Source: Iris pallida
Lineage: Eukaryota > Streptophyta > Magnoliopsida > Asparagales > Iridaceae
Direction of reading: 5' to 3'
DNA: 64,000 nt
Assembly (NCBI GenBank): GCA_029216955.1
Contig: JANAVB010003999.1
Coordinates: 3,414,675 to 3,478,674, forward strand
The translations under genes were made by a program, and so were the position numbers. Below, one piece after another: positions 21,484 to 32,438 of the stretch. Every line of letters starts with the position of its first letter. Within the stretch, counting starts at the first letter, position 1. The notes below the pieces were generated by a model. The model did no database searches. It had not been told where the DNA came from and saw nothing but the letters and a program-made list of their open reading frames with translations.

Positions 21484-23874
21484 TGTCACCCTCGGATTTT
21501 GTTATACGTATTTTGGTATACGTGTACGTATTTCGGACCCATATTTCGATTTGTCCTGATTGGCTAGCCTTGGGTTTTTGCATTGGCATGGGTTAGTTAG
21601 CATTTCATGGTTCGTGTGGTCTATTTTTGCTTTGGCATGCATCGGGTTCGGTTGGGTTCGGCTTGGTTTGGTTCGGTTTGGGTTGATAAGCAAACCCCTA
21701 CCTACCACCATCCCTCATTTACTAACCCAACAACCATTCTCTTTCCTTATTTATTACTCATTTACTCATCTTCTTTCTCCTTTTCTTCTCCACCGACACC
21801 AAAGTAGGCAAGAGCATCATGCTTTCACTTGAGAACCCATGTTTGATGGTTCTAATGGCTTCATAGCTTGTTTCTAAACCACTTTAGAACTTGGAAATTT
21901 TCATTTGATGCATAGATTTTTGTAGATCTAGGTTTTAGCATTCTTTTATCTTCATGGTTTTGATCTACTAAACTGGCTTGTTTTCGAAAACTAAGAGTTC
22001 CATGTAGTAGGCATTTCGATTTTACGCAAGTTTGTCTTTTGAATGGTTGGATTTCTTCAAGTCTTGGCCGAGATGAGGTTTCTTGAGTTCTTGAGCCTTT
22101 ACGCCTGCTTGTCTCGACCTTGGGGAGAAGGCGAGCCTTTTACGCACATATTTTAACGTGTCTGCGTAGTGTCCCCCTTTACGCTCACGCATTGTGTGCC
22201 AGCGTAGTCTATTCTACATCGAGTTCATTCGAACTCTACGCAGGGGCTACACCCGCTAGCATAGAGCCTCGCTCGAGTCTCGCTCGCGTAGAGTCCTGCT
22301 AGCGTGGTGTGCTTACTCGCGTAGGGGGCTTGTTCGTGTAGACTCTTGCTCGCGTATAGCCTTGCTCGCGTAGAGCTATTTTTACGCTCGGGGCCCCTTT
22401 GCCTAGCGTAGTTTTGCATGCGTAGGGACTTAGAGCCCTTAGCGTACCCCATTGCCCTTTTATATTCTTACGCCTTTTGTCATGAACTTGATAATCACGA
22501 ATTGATTAACACGAATGGAATGATAATTGTACACGGTATGGTATAACAAGTAAGCTGACATGACATGACATGATATGACAAGTGAGCATGATGGATCTAT
22601 TGAATGATGTTGCGACGGCTAGCATGAAATGACAAGAATGAATGACCTGGACACCGTGGACGATTGTGTTTGTACAAATGAACCAGTACTGTCTTGCATC
22701 ATGTCTAGGGCATGGATCCCTGAGTACCACGGTCAGGGGTACCTACTTAAATTGACTAAGGCTAATAACTAGAATAATCCAGTAGTCATAAAGAGATTTT
22801 CAGCTACATTCCGTTATCTGGATGCCCCATCATGGGATCTGTAGCCTGCCGTCGAGTAGGGCACATTTCCAGCATACTGTTATGTGTTGCACCCTTCAAG
22901 CTACTTAAGGGTACATGCATTTCTTGGACGATGTACCCACATGAACTCAACCCCTAATAGCGTCCGGATAACCTGGATGGTCTGCAGGGCTTGTTGCTGT
23001 GGAACGATCTCATTGCATCTTGCTAGTAACTAGGTCTGTAATAACCCTAGTTAGTTAAAGTATCCAGCCGTATTTATTGCTTGGCCGTGAATGATGGATG
23101 GAGTCTAATCAGTCTAAGCCTTGTCTTGTTCCAGTACATGTCTATCTTGGAACATGATTGTTCATGCTTACCTTTTTATATTGACTTGAATAATTTCTTA
23201 TTTTCTTGACATTTATTGTCCTATTTAGATTCTATGTCTTGTTTATCTTCTTATTTTATGTTCTGATATGCTGGTTTTAGTTCTTAAGTGAAGTCTCATT
23301 TGTGGCACTTGCTCTTTCTGGGATCTGACCCAGCTGGTTTTACATGGCCAGATACCAGAGCAGCTCCAGAGGATCTACCTACCTTCCAGCCAGATGGTGA
23401 CCACCAGGCGTAACCCTGGCAACGAGTGAATTTTATTTTGGCTCTCCCACTCTGTTGTAAAAATATTCTTTTAAGGCGTTTAGCCGACGAGCACGTGTTA
23501 GCTCGATTGCACTTTACTTACTATCTGCCTACGGGCTGTAACATGATTGACAAATCCTAGGGTTGATCATGTATGACTGAAACTCTTGCTAGTCTTCACC
23601 TTTTGTATGACTAGCTTCATGATCATCCAAATATGTAATGTACGGGATGCCTTACTATTGTATATTTAGTGCTCTGACATCTTGTAACGTTGCTATTACT
23701 TGCTTGAGATTGAGACAATAGGTTTGTTCATGACCTTAAGAGACTGATGGCTTGTAGTTAAACCCTCATGTATCTAGACAGCCGTGACCGTATAGCGAGG
23801 TGGGTTGCACTTCAATATACGTAGCTGGCTGTGTCCGCCCCCGCTCTCCAGTATTATGGTTCTGGGGCGTGACA
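21484..23874 (+). mobile_element. Solo LTR-C (2.4 kb), Tekay type
   Basis: It begins TGTCACCCTCGG and ends GGGGCGTGACA, with no internal region, so it is a solo LTR left by recombination between the two LTRs of an element. Flanks AATGT (21479-21483) and AATGC (23875-23879) form a 5-bp target duplication with one change. A CT-rich leader is at 21700-21800, the hairpin TAGGCAAGAGCATCATGC at 21805, a GCGTAG-word array at 22095-22445, and an end similar to the Tek1 LTR. Confidence 0.88.
22095..22445. repeat. GCGTAG-word minisatellite
   Basis: TTACGC, GCGTAGAG and CTTGCTCGCGTAGAG recur roughly every 15-25 bases. It occupies the same relative place in LTR-C as the GCGCATGA array in the Tek1 LTR. 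Confidence 0.75.
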
Positions 23875-23902
23875 AATGCACCGTGCGGAGCAGGGCATTA
23901 CA

Positions 23903-24219
23903 GAATATACCACTCAAAATAAGGTTCGTCCTCGAACCAAAACCAACACTCCGATTAAGTGTTTTATAGATCGTTTAACGATCTCGTCCCACCAATATTG
24001 TTCAGTTTCACACTATCTTGCAAGCTTTCATTAACATTTCAAGTCTTTCCTGCAGCTTGATTTGAATTTTGTATACAACTCGATTTGGATCCGTACCTAT
24101 ATTCAAGGCGTCCCGAAGATATATGTATTTCGACCAAGTCCAGTGGTAGCAAATTGGAACAAAGCTGACAGGTAATTTCAATCCTATGCTTTCCATCAAG
24201 TACTCCCTATCGGACTTAT
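23903..24219 (-). other. Interior of LTR-D element, part 1
   Basis: It begins (minus strand) at the polypurine-like end adjacent to LTR-D. A minus-strand open frame with REYLMESIGLKLPVSFVPIC is present, but I do not recognise a domain in it. The segment is separated by solo LTR-A from its continuation at 49279; both edges carry CTTAT. Confidence 0.5.
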
Positions 24220-24666
24220 TGTCACGACCCGCACCCGGATATACGGGTACGAATACGTGGGCCACGCCCAGCCTACGCCGCAATATCGGCGGTATAGCGC
24301 TGTCAAGTACCCTAAACTAACTACAACATCTAAAGATCCATAACTAGACATGTACTCATGTCACATTACGAAAACTAAGGAAGACACTACCAAAATAAGT
24401 CATATCAGCGACGTATTTAACGACTCCAAGATAGAACGTCGCTAATTTTTGGGGGTTTAGCGACGTTTATCTAAGACGTCGCTGTTTGTCGCTAACAGCG
24501 ACTAATAGCGACGTCTAGCGGCTACAATTTGTTAAATGGGAATCTGTGTCGCAAGTTCGTCGGTACACGTCGCTGATATAGCGACGTGTAGCGACGCATT
24601 TTAAGCAGCGTCGCCGTTTATTAAATATCAGTAACGTTTAGCGACGTCCTAAAAGGACGTCGCTAA

Positions 24667-26395
24667 ATGTTTCATATAGGCGGCGAGGGTTTCCTTTTCG
24701 ATCATTCACAAATTCCCCCCCCCCAATTTTTTGCGTGCTCCTCCTCCGCGACGCTCCTCCGGCGATTTTCCTCCTCCGGCCTCCTCCTCCGCGGCGCTAC
24801 TCCGGCGATCTCCCTCCTCCGGCCTCCTCCTTTTCCTCCTCCTCCTTCCTCAGGTAGCTCCTCCTCAGGTACCCATGTCCCCGCTTTCCAGTTTCTCCTC
24901 GTCTTCTAGCTCTCTCTCTCTCGCTTCTAGTTCGTGTCCACGAGAGCGTAGACTCGCTGCGGGGGACACGAGACTCACAGTGGACTCGCTGCGGGGGACA
25001 CGAGAGTGTGGACTCGCTTCTAGTTCGTGTGACACCTATTTTGTTGGTTTGGACACGTCGTGTCCCACAGTGTGGACACGAGACTCACAGTGTGACACCT
25101 ATATACTGATACTGGAAGTTTTTTGGGCATATCAACTGTCAATTTGATGTTTTGCTTGGATTCGAATTCTAATTTAGGGTTCGAGCCCTATTTACTAATA
25201 CTGGGAGTTTTTTGGGCATTTTTAGGGTTTTGAAATGATGAATAAATTGACTAATAATTATTATCGAGCCCTATAAAATTTCAGCTATGTCACGAAGGAT
25301 GGATACTAATCCCGTGAATGAGTTTTCTCCTAAGTATTCTCGACAGTTGAGTATGATTTAGCTCACTGACGTTACTGAAATATGGAATGATTAGTGTAGG
25401 GTATGTTGGTCAGGTTTTGGCAGAGTTGGGATATGATAGTATGCATGTTACAATTAACAAGGAATGCTGTTGACACCAAATGTTGCACGACAGGTTACTT
25501 GAGTAACCTGGAATGTTTTATATACTGAAACAAATGGTTTGGGCAAGGGTGTGTATAGGTTTGTCATCAGATGGTATGAGATTTTGCCTGCAAAGTTCTG
25601 AACAACAGTCCAGGCTGCCTACTTAGTTGAAAGTCTTAATTAGACTTTCTGTTCAGTACCCTTTGACTGAATTAAGTTGACCTGAATACCATATTTTAAA
25701 TCCTAAATCTAAGTCTGCCTGTTGTTTAATTCATGACAGGTTATCTTGTTAACAGTAAATGCCTTCCTTTTTCATATGTGTGAAACTCAGAGGTAGGATA
25801 AATCCAGTACAAATTAGGGACTGTCATGTTCAGGCAGTTGGTACCAGTATTTAAGACTAGTTTGATTTGTATAATTTAATGTTAAAGGCAGATAGGTAGG
25901 TCCTGTATGAGAGACTGGATACCTAGGTAGAAATACACCTACAGCCATTCGACTGGCGAGGTAGAATGTCAGGTATTTTGGAAAAATGGTGAGATACACC
26001 AAGTCAGACACTTTCCCTACAGCCATTCGACTGGCGAGATAGAAATCTATATGTACAGATACTAGATACGATAAGAACATATACTACACCATATGTACAG
26101 AACATAGATGATTCACACTAATGTATGCTAGAATGAATTTTGGGTTGTGTTCTGAGCCATTCGTTCCTATACTTGGCAATTAAGTTGTGGACCATTATGT
26201 TTGACATTGTTGTTACAAATTTTCATATATCTGTGTTGATTGATGAGATTGTGTTTCAAACGTGTTTGTGATTGTGTGTATCTGTGTTGTTTGATACTGT
26301 GTTCGTGATACACACCGTCGTTGTTGTAACAAATGGTGTAGGGAATGCTGCAAATGCTGCAGGGGATGCTGCAAATGCTGTATTTTTTATTTTTT
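24667..26395 (+). other. CACTA1 internal region, possible gene remnant
   Basis: A CT- and Pro/Ser-codon-rich block (24715-24910) encodes low-complexity SSS/PPP frames in several readings. It looks like a 5' UTR or first exon rather than a conserved domain. A possible exon after TTTCAG at 25285 begins MSRRMDTNPVNEFSPKYSRQ and soon hits a stop. GGGGGACACGAGA units repeat at 24940-25100, and CTACAGCCATTCGACTGGCG occurs twice (25931, 26016). I do not recognise a protein. Confidence 0.4.
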
Positions 26396-26533
26396 TTCAA
26401 GCTTAGCGACGTTCAGCGACGAAGGTAACGTCGCTAAGTAAGTATCTCAACGTCGCTAACTGTGATGAATACCGTCGCTGATCGTCACTAAACGTCGATA
26501 CGTATGACGTCGCTAAACGTCGCTATATGTCAG

Positions 26534-27527
26534 TGTTTTCCATAAATAAATTTACTTTATTTATTGTGTATCTGGGAAAATTACAACTGTAGGAATCCGA
26601 TCTAGAAGACGATCGCTTTATCCCTTGGACTATGCGAAGAATAAAAGCTCTCAAAATTTTGACAGTAAGTTAGATAACTATGTATCTGTACCATGAATGA
26701 GAAAAAGAACTCTATTTATAGAGTCGAAAATAACTGAAAAAGATAACTGTCTTCACAGCCTGTGCCTAGTTGAAAATCACGCAGGATTTAACATACGCAA
26801 GGTTGTGAGCGGTTACTGGACGTGACCTGTAACTGTTGGACACATGGCAATCATGCATGAGTCGTGTGCAAGTTACAGGACACGCAGGCGAGAGATCAGT
26901 GGCATGGCTGCCACGTACTCCAATTTGATGAAATCCACGCAGACTTGTTGAAGACGAAATCCACGCAGACTCGGGGCAGAAAGCTTCAAAATCCACGCAA
27001 ACTTGGGGCGAGAAGCTTCAGAATCCACGCAGACTTGGGGCAAAAAGCTTTAAAATCCACGCAGACTTGAGGGAAGAAACTTCAGAATCCACGCAAACTT
27101 GAGACAGAAAGCTCAAAATATACGCAGACTTTGGGAAGGAACATAATCCACGCTCGATTGAGGCAGGACTGCCAACTGTCTTGATTCGACGTGCCTCGAC
27201 TGATACAAAATCTCTGACAGTGATTGCTTTTGTCAGTCGCATTAAATGACAAGAAGCTCTTTTGGTACGCCAACTTGGTGAAGGCTGAGTCTTGCTGAAG
27301 AAGATTTCAAAAGTCACGCAATAGGCGGCTATGATCTCTCGAGTTCTGTGCATACGTGGCATACGAGAAGACATTCTTCGACTGTCGTGCTGTCAGTCAT
27401 AATTACACTCTGACAAATGATGAGCTGTTTCCCAGCGTGACTTTTAAATATTGTCCTGATCAACTCAGCGTGACTGTTGGACTTGTTCTGATCAACTCAG
27501 CGTGACTGTTCATTTTTAAGGCCTACA
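26534..27527 (-). repeat. Tat1 3' LTR
   Basis: In plus coordinates it runs TGTTTTCC to GGCCTACA. It contains seven or so units of about 35 bp with AATCCACGCAGACTTG (26930-27160). The ORFs running through this array are repeat translations, not genes. Confidence 0.93.
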
Positions 27528-27545
27528 AAACCCCCTTCAAAGTTT
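27528..27545 (-). other. Tat1 polypurine tract
   Basis: On the minus strand ACTTTGAAGGGGGTTT abuts the 3' LTR start. Tat2 has the same tract with one or two changes at 52087-52103. Confidence 0.8.
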
Positions 27546-27692
27546 TCGAAAGTTGAAAAGACTTCAAAATTTTGAAATACTTTGAAAAGATAAACATGTA
27601 AATGAACTTATTAAATGTCATGATGACTCTTCAATTTTCAAGACTGATTGAATCCAATTTATGGTGGAATATGAACCGTCGGCGAGCTCTGT

Positions 27693-27700
27693 TATATAAA
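27693..27700 (+). promoter_or_regulatory. TATA-like box upstream of antisense ORF 1
   Basis: TATATAAA lies 48 bases before the ATG at 27741. ATGAACCGTCGG sits just upstream at 27671; a close relative of this word is repeated before antisense ORF 4. Confidence 0.5.
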
Positions 27701-27740
27701 CAGGGAGAAAACTCAGTTTTGATGTTCATCTTACGTCAAC

Positions 27741-28028
27741 ATGACTCGGAAGGAAGAAGCTGAAGAAGAAGCAAGAAAGTTAGGTTTTTGTGCCCATGGC
27801 GACCCTACTCTTGGGGGTAAGGAACCGGAGCCTTTAGTTTTCGAGTTCAAAGATGACCCTACACAACTAGCCAAGAATTTCTTGAGCTATTTTGGCCTGG
27901 ACGGCTCATCTTCTTCCAATGGGCGCAGTCTCGCAAAGCAGCGTGACACGCTCAATGCTCTGTTACATCGTATGGGAGTCACAAGCGTAGAGGAATTGGG
28001 CGCCAAGCTCAGTCTCTTCACAAAATAG
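27741..28028 (+). CDS. Tat1 antisense ORF 1, 95 aa, unknown function
   Basis: An intact ORF lies on the strand opposite to gag-pol. It starts MTRKEEAEEEARKLGF, an acidic and basic helix-like N-terminus, and continues with LVFEFKDDPTQLAKNFLSYF and LLHRMGVTSVEELGAKLSLF, a pattern suggesting short amphipathic helices. No signal peptide, membrane segment or known domain is visible. A TATA-like box sits at the right distance upstream. Tat elements such as maize Grande are known to carry an extra antisense gene between integrase and the 3' LTR, so a genuine element gene is likely. Its role is unknown. Confidence 0.6.
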   Translation: MTRKEEAEEEARKLGFCAHGDPTLGGKEPEPLVFEFKDDPTQLAKNFLSYFGLDGSSSSNGRSLAKQRDTLNALLHRMGVTSVEELGAKLSLFTK

Positions 28029-28387
28029 AGCATGTCTTTTATGCTTCTGTTTTCTTTTTGAGAAATGTTGTACTTCTTTTCCTATGTAAGGTCATCAGTA
28101 CCTGCTTTAAAAAATGTAGTACAACTTTTTGCTGAACAGCGTACATTAATGAAGAATATTAAGTGGCACTCTTTGAATGTTTCAAATATTGTGCTATTTT
28201 CCAAAGCACACGTGACACTCATTCCATGGTTTACGAGCGCTTTTTACTCGGATCTTTTCTAAGAATAGGCTTGCACTTTGTCCTTTAAATAGATAAGTGA
28301 GTTTCACAGATACTCATCTCCTTATTCTTCTTCTTCTTCTCTGAGAAATGAATTTTTTGTGAGATTTCATTCTCAAACAGGAAAGCA

Positions 28388-28725
28388 ATGCTTTCTAATG
28401 TTCGATTTCTGTGCACTATACCAGACATTGGTTTGCCAATCCTTAGCACCAAACTCGATGGTAAGTCCAGTATAGAACGCGTACCATTTTTTACTGTTTG
28501 AAGATGGGCTTTTGTTTCTGACTGAACAGGGTACATCTGTTTCTAGTTGACAAATGCACGCTGGATGATAATGATATTTCTGTTGATTTAATCTCTTTTT
28601 CCTTGCTGTTTTCTACAGAAGCTCGGCTGAAAATTTTCTTCAGAACTGGCATTGGTGATTTGGATGCTGTGGAGAATATTCTGCTGATACCTACATCAGG
28701 GAGCTCATACGCTTTTGACGCGTAA
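28388..28725 (+). CDS. Tat1 antisense ORF 2, predicted spliced, 59 aa
   Basis: Exon 1 (28388-28460) starts MLSNVRFLCTIPDIGLPI. Exon 2 (28619-28725) has FFRTGIGDLDAVENILL and ends before TAA. The 158-base intron has a strong donor GTAAGTCC and acceptor TTTTCTACAG, and the split codon restores the frame exactly. TTTAAATAG at 28276 may act as TATA box, a G-box CACGTG lies at 28209, and a four-codon uORF starts at 28347. Neither exon alone makes sense, so splicing is the parsimonious reading. No domain is recognised. Confidence 0.5.
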
Positions 28726-28771
28726 ATCAGACAACTCAGAACTCTTCGTGGGATAGAAGGGTCTTCTTCCA

Positions 28772-29128
28772 ATGGTAGGAAGAGCCTTTATACACGGAGA
28801 GTTGGACGGTGGAGTCAACTCTACCCCGAGAAATCGGGTAGTAGAGTTCCTTTCAGGGCAGAACTAGAAATTGTATCCCAATGTTGGATACATTCCTATC
28901 TCCTTTGAGAGGTCACTCCCAATCCACCAGTTGTATTGGCAGCAACACGTCTTCGTGCTGCCCTACTCTGTGGTTCTCCTCTCGTCTGAGAGATAAGACC
29001 AGAGTTTGATTCCTGCTGGACAGTCAGAAATTGCCACCAACAACGAACCCGCCAGAGAAGATCAAAGACAAAATAGATCTCCATTAGATTATTGTTGTGT
29101 ACATAGAATGAAAATCCAAGATTTGTAA
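28772..29128 (+). pseudogene. Possible decayed antisense ORF 3 in Tat1
   Basis: A single frame of 118 codons from ATG 28772 to TAA 29126 is interrupted by TAG (28865) and TAA (28994). Segments such as FIHGELDGGVNSTPRN and SLIPAGQSEIATNNEPARED have protein-like composition. Another frame is also open in part, so the assignment is weak. It could be a downstream exon of ORF 2. Confidence 0.28.
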
Positions 29129-29429
29129 TAGATTTCCATTATGATTTGTAAGAAAGTCTAAGAAAATGTAATAGACTTTTTATGGTGAAATGAGAATGGA
29201 AATGATAATTCTTCTGTGCTCAATAATTTGTATTTACTTGGATGAATTGTGGACATAATAGATAATGAAATCTTCTTTTCTGATTTAGAGTACATAATAT
29301 TATCAGAGGTAATATGGATATGATAATATGTAAGAACTCAAAAGAAAAATGGATTGATTTCTATGCAGAGGTCAAAAATGACAAGTAAGTAGATTCGGAA
29401 TTGATCCAAAGATAGAAGATTATAAACGG

Positions 29430-29560
29430 ACGAACCCTCGGATGAATGTAATAAATGAACGGATGAACCGTTAAGTATTAATGAACGGGCCAACCGTCTG
29501 ATGAATGAATGGATGAACCGTCAAGCATTAATGAATATGTGAATCGTCGGATGAATGTGA
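29430..29560. repeat. GATGAACCGTC tandem repeat upstream of antisense ORF 4
   Basis: Three to four units of about 32-40 bp carry GGATGAACCGTYAAG and ATTAATGAA. The same word ATGAACCGTCGG occurs upstream of the TATA box of antisense ORF 1. This suggests a shared cis-element, but by sequence alone it may be a simple duplication. Confidence 0.6.
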
Positions 29561-29587
29561 TGCTTCATTATTTGAGGAACTTCTGCC

Positions 29588-29595
29588 TATAAATA
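29588..29595 (+). promoter_or_regulatory. TATA box upstream of antisense ORF 4
   Basis: TATAAATA lies 55 bases before the ATG at 29643, in a typical plant core promoter arrangement. Confidence 0.55.
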
Positions 29596-29642
29596 TAGCA
29601 GAAATCTGACAAGAACGAACACTTCCATTCTTCAACATAAAA

Positions 29643-29966
29643 ATGTCATCTGAAGAAGCATCCAAGAAAACTGGAATCGCCCTGAAGGTTCAGAAAGGTA
29701 CTGAAGAACACCCTGCTGATCCAGTTCAGCCGAAGGAAGTAGAAGCAGGCGAGGGTTCGTCTGCACCCAAGCCACCAAGGGACATTCTGGACTTCCTGCT
29801 CGAACCAGGAAGGACTGAAGAAGAAGAAGCCATGAGGATAGCCGCTTGCAAATTCCTCGTGGGTTCTAACAAGGAGGTTCTCGGCTCTTTTGCTGACCGC
29901 ATTTTCGAGAAGGACGGCAGTAGCCCGCGTCCAAATGTAAAGAAGGATGATAGTAATCTTCCTTAA
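29643..29966 (+). CDS. Tat1 antisense ORF 4, 107 aa, unknown function
   Basis: An intact ORF starting MSSEEASKKTGIALKVQKG. The first 45 residues are charged and disordered. A compact segment follows, with PRDILDFLLEPGRTEEEEAM and IAACKFLVGSNKEVLGSFAD, likely helical. It ends close to and convergent with the integrase stop at 30055, and AAATAAA at 29994 could serve as poly(A) signal. The clean frame, ATG context and TATA box support a gene. I recognise no family. Confidence 0.6.
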   Translation: MSSEEASKKTGIALKVQKGTEEHPADPVQPKEVEAGEGSSAPKPPRDILDFLLEPGRTEEEEAMRIAACKFLVGSNKEVLGSFADRIFEKDGSSPRPNVKKDDSNLP

Positions 29967-30054
29967 TATCATGTACTATCATTCATGATTTAAAATAAAA
30001 TAAACATTTTATTTCTAAACATGAACTTGTCTGATGATTTACAAGCATTTACAT

Positions 30055-31677
30055 TTATGCATAATACTTTTTAAGGAATTTGCCATTAATAGGCATCATA
30101 ACTTTTCGACCATCCAGTTCTGAGAGTTGATAAGCTCCATTTGAGAAAACTCTGCTTACAACATAGGGACCTTCCCACTTTGCGTCGAATTTGCCTTTGC
30201 TCATATGAGTCATAGTCATAGGACGTCTGACTGTTAGAACAAGTTCTCCTTTTTGATACGCTCGAACTCTGACTTTCTTATTAAAAGCTCTTGAGATTCT
30301 AGCTTGATAGAATTCGATATTCTGTTGAGCAAATAATCGCTTCTCATCCAGAGCTTCTAATTCCTGAAGTCGAAGACGATCATTATTCTCGGCGGTGAGT
30401 TCATTAGTGATTGCTATCCTTAAAGAAGGAATTTGAATCTCTAATGGAAGAACAGCTTCGCAACCATACACCAGAGAGAAGGGTGTACATTTAGTAGCGT
30501 TACGAACTGTAGTGCGATAAGCCCACAAACATTCACCGAGCTTCTCACTCCAATTACGTTTATTAGTAGAGACAAACTTCTTTAGGAGTTTGATGATGGT
30601 CTTGTTGAAAGCTTCTGCTAATCCGTTAGCTGCCGGATTATATGCGGTAGAAGCCACATTGTTGATCCGGTGATCGTCACAGAATCGAGTAAACTTCTGA
30701 CTGACGAACTGTGGTCCATTATCATGAATAATGCGTCGAGGAACACCAAATCTGTAGATGACATGATGCTTAATAAAGCTGATGACATTGGACGTCTTAA
30801 CTTCAGATAAAGGAATAGCTTCGGCCCATTTGGAGAAGTAATCGGTTATTGCGAGAATAAACCGATGACCTTTGGATGACGGCGGATTGATCAGACCGAT
30901 AATGTCCATGCCCCAAGCTTCGAAGGGCCATGATGCTGCCGTCAGATGTAGAAATTCTGAGGGTTGATGAATAAAATCTGCATAGATTTGACAAGCTTTA
31001 CACTTCCTTGCATACTCGATGGCATCTGATACCATAGTGGGCCAATAATAACCCATACGTCGAATACGGTCCTGAAGTTTTGGTCCAGGCTGATGTGCTC
31101 CACAAATTCCATCATGTGCTTCACGAATAATCTGCTGAGCCTCATCACCGACAACACATCGAAGAAGTAGACCGTCATAAGCTCGACGATATAAGGTTTT
31201 TGTAGTATGATTGTAATAGAATCTGAGTGATCGTCGTCTGATAGATGCTGCCTCACTCGGATTATCTGGAAGAATGTCATACAATACAAAATCTAAGAAA
31301 GGAAGTCTCCAATCTTTATCTGTATTCTGAGTCTCAGCTGAATTACTGAAGATGAATTCCATGCTAGAATCAGATGAAGATGATAAAGATTTACGACTAA
31401 ATCCAAATCCTCTTGTTGCATTGACATCATGTGATGTTGATTCTTCAATGTCAACTGGAAGTCCTAGAGTCAGATTGTTTTCGAGATGGAATAGCTCTCG
31501 ATTGCGGACAACAATTATCTGTTGTCGTCTAATCGGGATAGCTAACACCGTAGCAAGATTAGCAAGAGCGTCAGCTTCTGTGTTACATGCTCGCCTAACA
31601 TGCTCAATAAAGAACTCTTCAAATGAAGAAGCCATAGATATAGCTGATCTATGATAAGAAACCAGATCTGATGGCAA
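30055..31677 (-). pseudogene. Tat1 integrase, with end of second RNase H
   Basis: The first 40 codons finish the second RNase H (HVRRACNTEADALANLATVL). Integrase then shows its HHCC part ending CKACQIYADFIHQPSEF, the core with WGMDIIGLINPP and DYFSKWAEAIPL, the second Asp in HDNGPQFVSQKF, and the Glu in NPAANGLAEAFNK. The C-terminal domain follows, VLTVRRPMTMTHMSKG and GPYVVSRVFSNGAYQL, with no chromodomain, as expected for Tat. This ORF itself is uninterrupted to its TAA, but it is cut off from RT by a frameshift and two stops upstream. Confidence 0.92.
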
Positions 31678-31958
31678 ACTTCATAAGTACCCCTTATCTG
31701 ATTGACAATGAGTTTAGAGTCTCCGTACGCCTCCAAATGTCGAATATTCAGATGTTTAGCGAGTTGAAGACCAATGAGTAACGCATTGTACTCAGCTACG
31801 TTGTTTGAACACGGCTGATCAAGAGAATAAGCTCTTTGGATAGCAAGACCTTCTGGCGATACAAGAACGATTCCAACTCCAGCGACAATATCACCATTAG
31901 AACCTATCCTTGAAGCTCCATCAAAGAATAGACGCCAAGTAGGATCTTCTTCAGCAAT
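31678..31958 (-). pseudogene. Tat1 second (archaeal-type) RNase H
   Basis: The frame continues past an in-frame TAA at 31959. It has WRLFFDGASRIGSNGDIVAG with the first catalytic Asp, then NNVAEYNALLIGLQLA with the Glu, and LEAYGDSKLIVNQIRGTYE with the second Asp. An extra RNase H of this type between the original one and integrase is a hallmark of the Tat group. A one-base loss near 31677 shifts into the integrase frame. Confidence 0.88.
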
Positions 31959-32438
31959 TTAGTTTGAATCTAGGATTTCATCTGGGATTTCATCATAGAG
32001 TTTTGAATTTTCTGGAATTGAATGAGCAGCCAGAAAATCAGCTAAAGCTTGTCCTTTGACTGATTTCTGAGAAATATAATACATATCATACTGAGCAAGT
32101 AAGATTCCCCAGTTAGCCAATCTAGAATTCAAAACACTGGATTTCTTCATCATGACCCGTATAGGATTGATTCTGGAGATGACATGAATAGTCTGACCAA
32201 TGATATAATGACGTGTCTTTTGAACAGCGAACATCAAGGCTAGACATTCTTTTTCGACCGGTGAATATCGAGGTTCAGCTCCGGTCATAGTACGACTGAG
32301 ATAGTAAATGGCTTGTTCATGACCATTTTTATTCTTTTGAGCGAGCAATGCACCCAATGAATGACTCATTGCTCGAGTATATAGGAGAAATAGAATTCCT
32401 GAGACGGAAGGTACCAATACTGGAGGGCTCATCAGATA
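31959..32438 (-). pseudogene. Tat1 first RNase H (degenerate type)
   Basis: This segment is in frame with RT but separated from it by a TAA at 32439-32441. It has SHSLGALLAQKNKNGHEQAI, YYLSRTMTGAEPRYSPVEKE and KSVKGQALADFLAAHS, the usual tether-like RNase H of Tat elements. It ends at a TAA, after which the second RNase H continues in the same frame. Confidence 0.88.

Larger units (their letters stand above)
19006..23902 (-). repeat. LTR-D: LTR in minus orientation, interrupted by solo LTR-C
   Basis: It opens TGTCACGTCCCGACCCG at 19006 and closes GGGCATTACA at 23902. On the minus strand the sequence just before it reads GGTTCGAGGACGAACC and then a purine-rich run, which is the usual end of a Ty3/gypsy internal region before a 3' LTR. 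Without the 2.4-kb insertion the LTR is about 2.5 kb. A CT tract fills 19885-19950. Small + strand ORFs here show no family features. Its element interior continues at 23903-24219 and beyond 49278. Confidence 0.72.

Noticed and set aside
26766..27374. Minus-strand ORFs of 63-118 aa, duplicated at 39210-39818
   Set aside because: They lie entirely in the Tat1 LTR repeats (CCACGCAGACTTG); presence in both LTRs explains the duplication.
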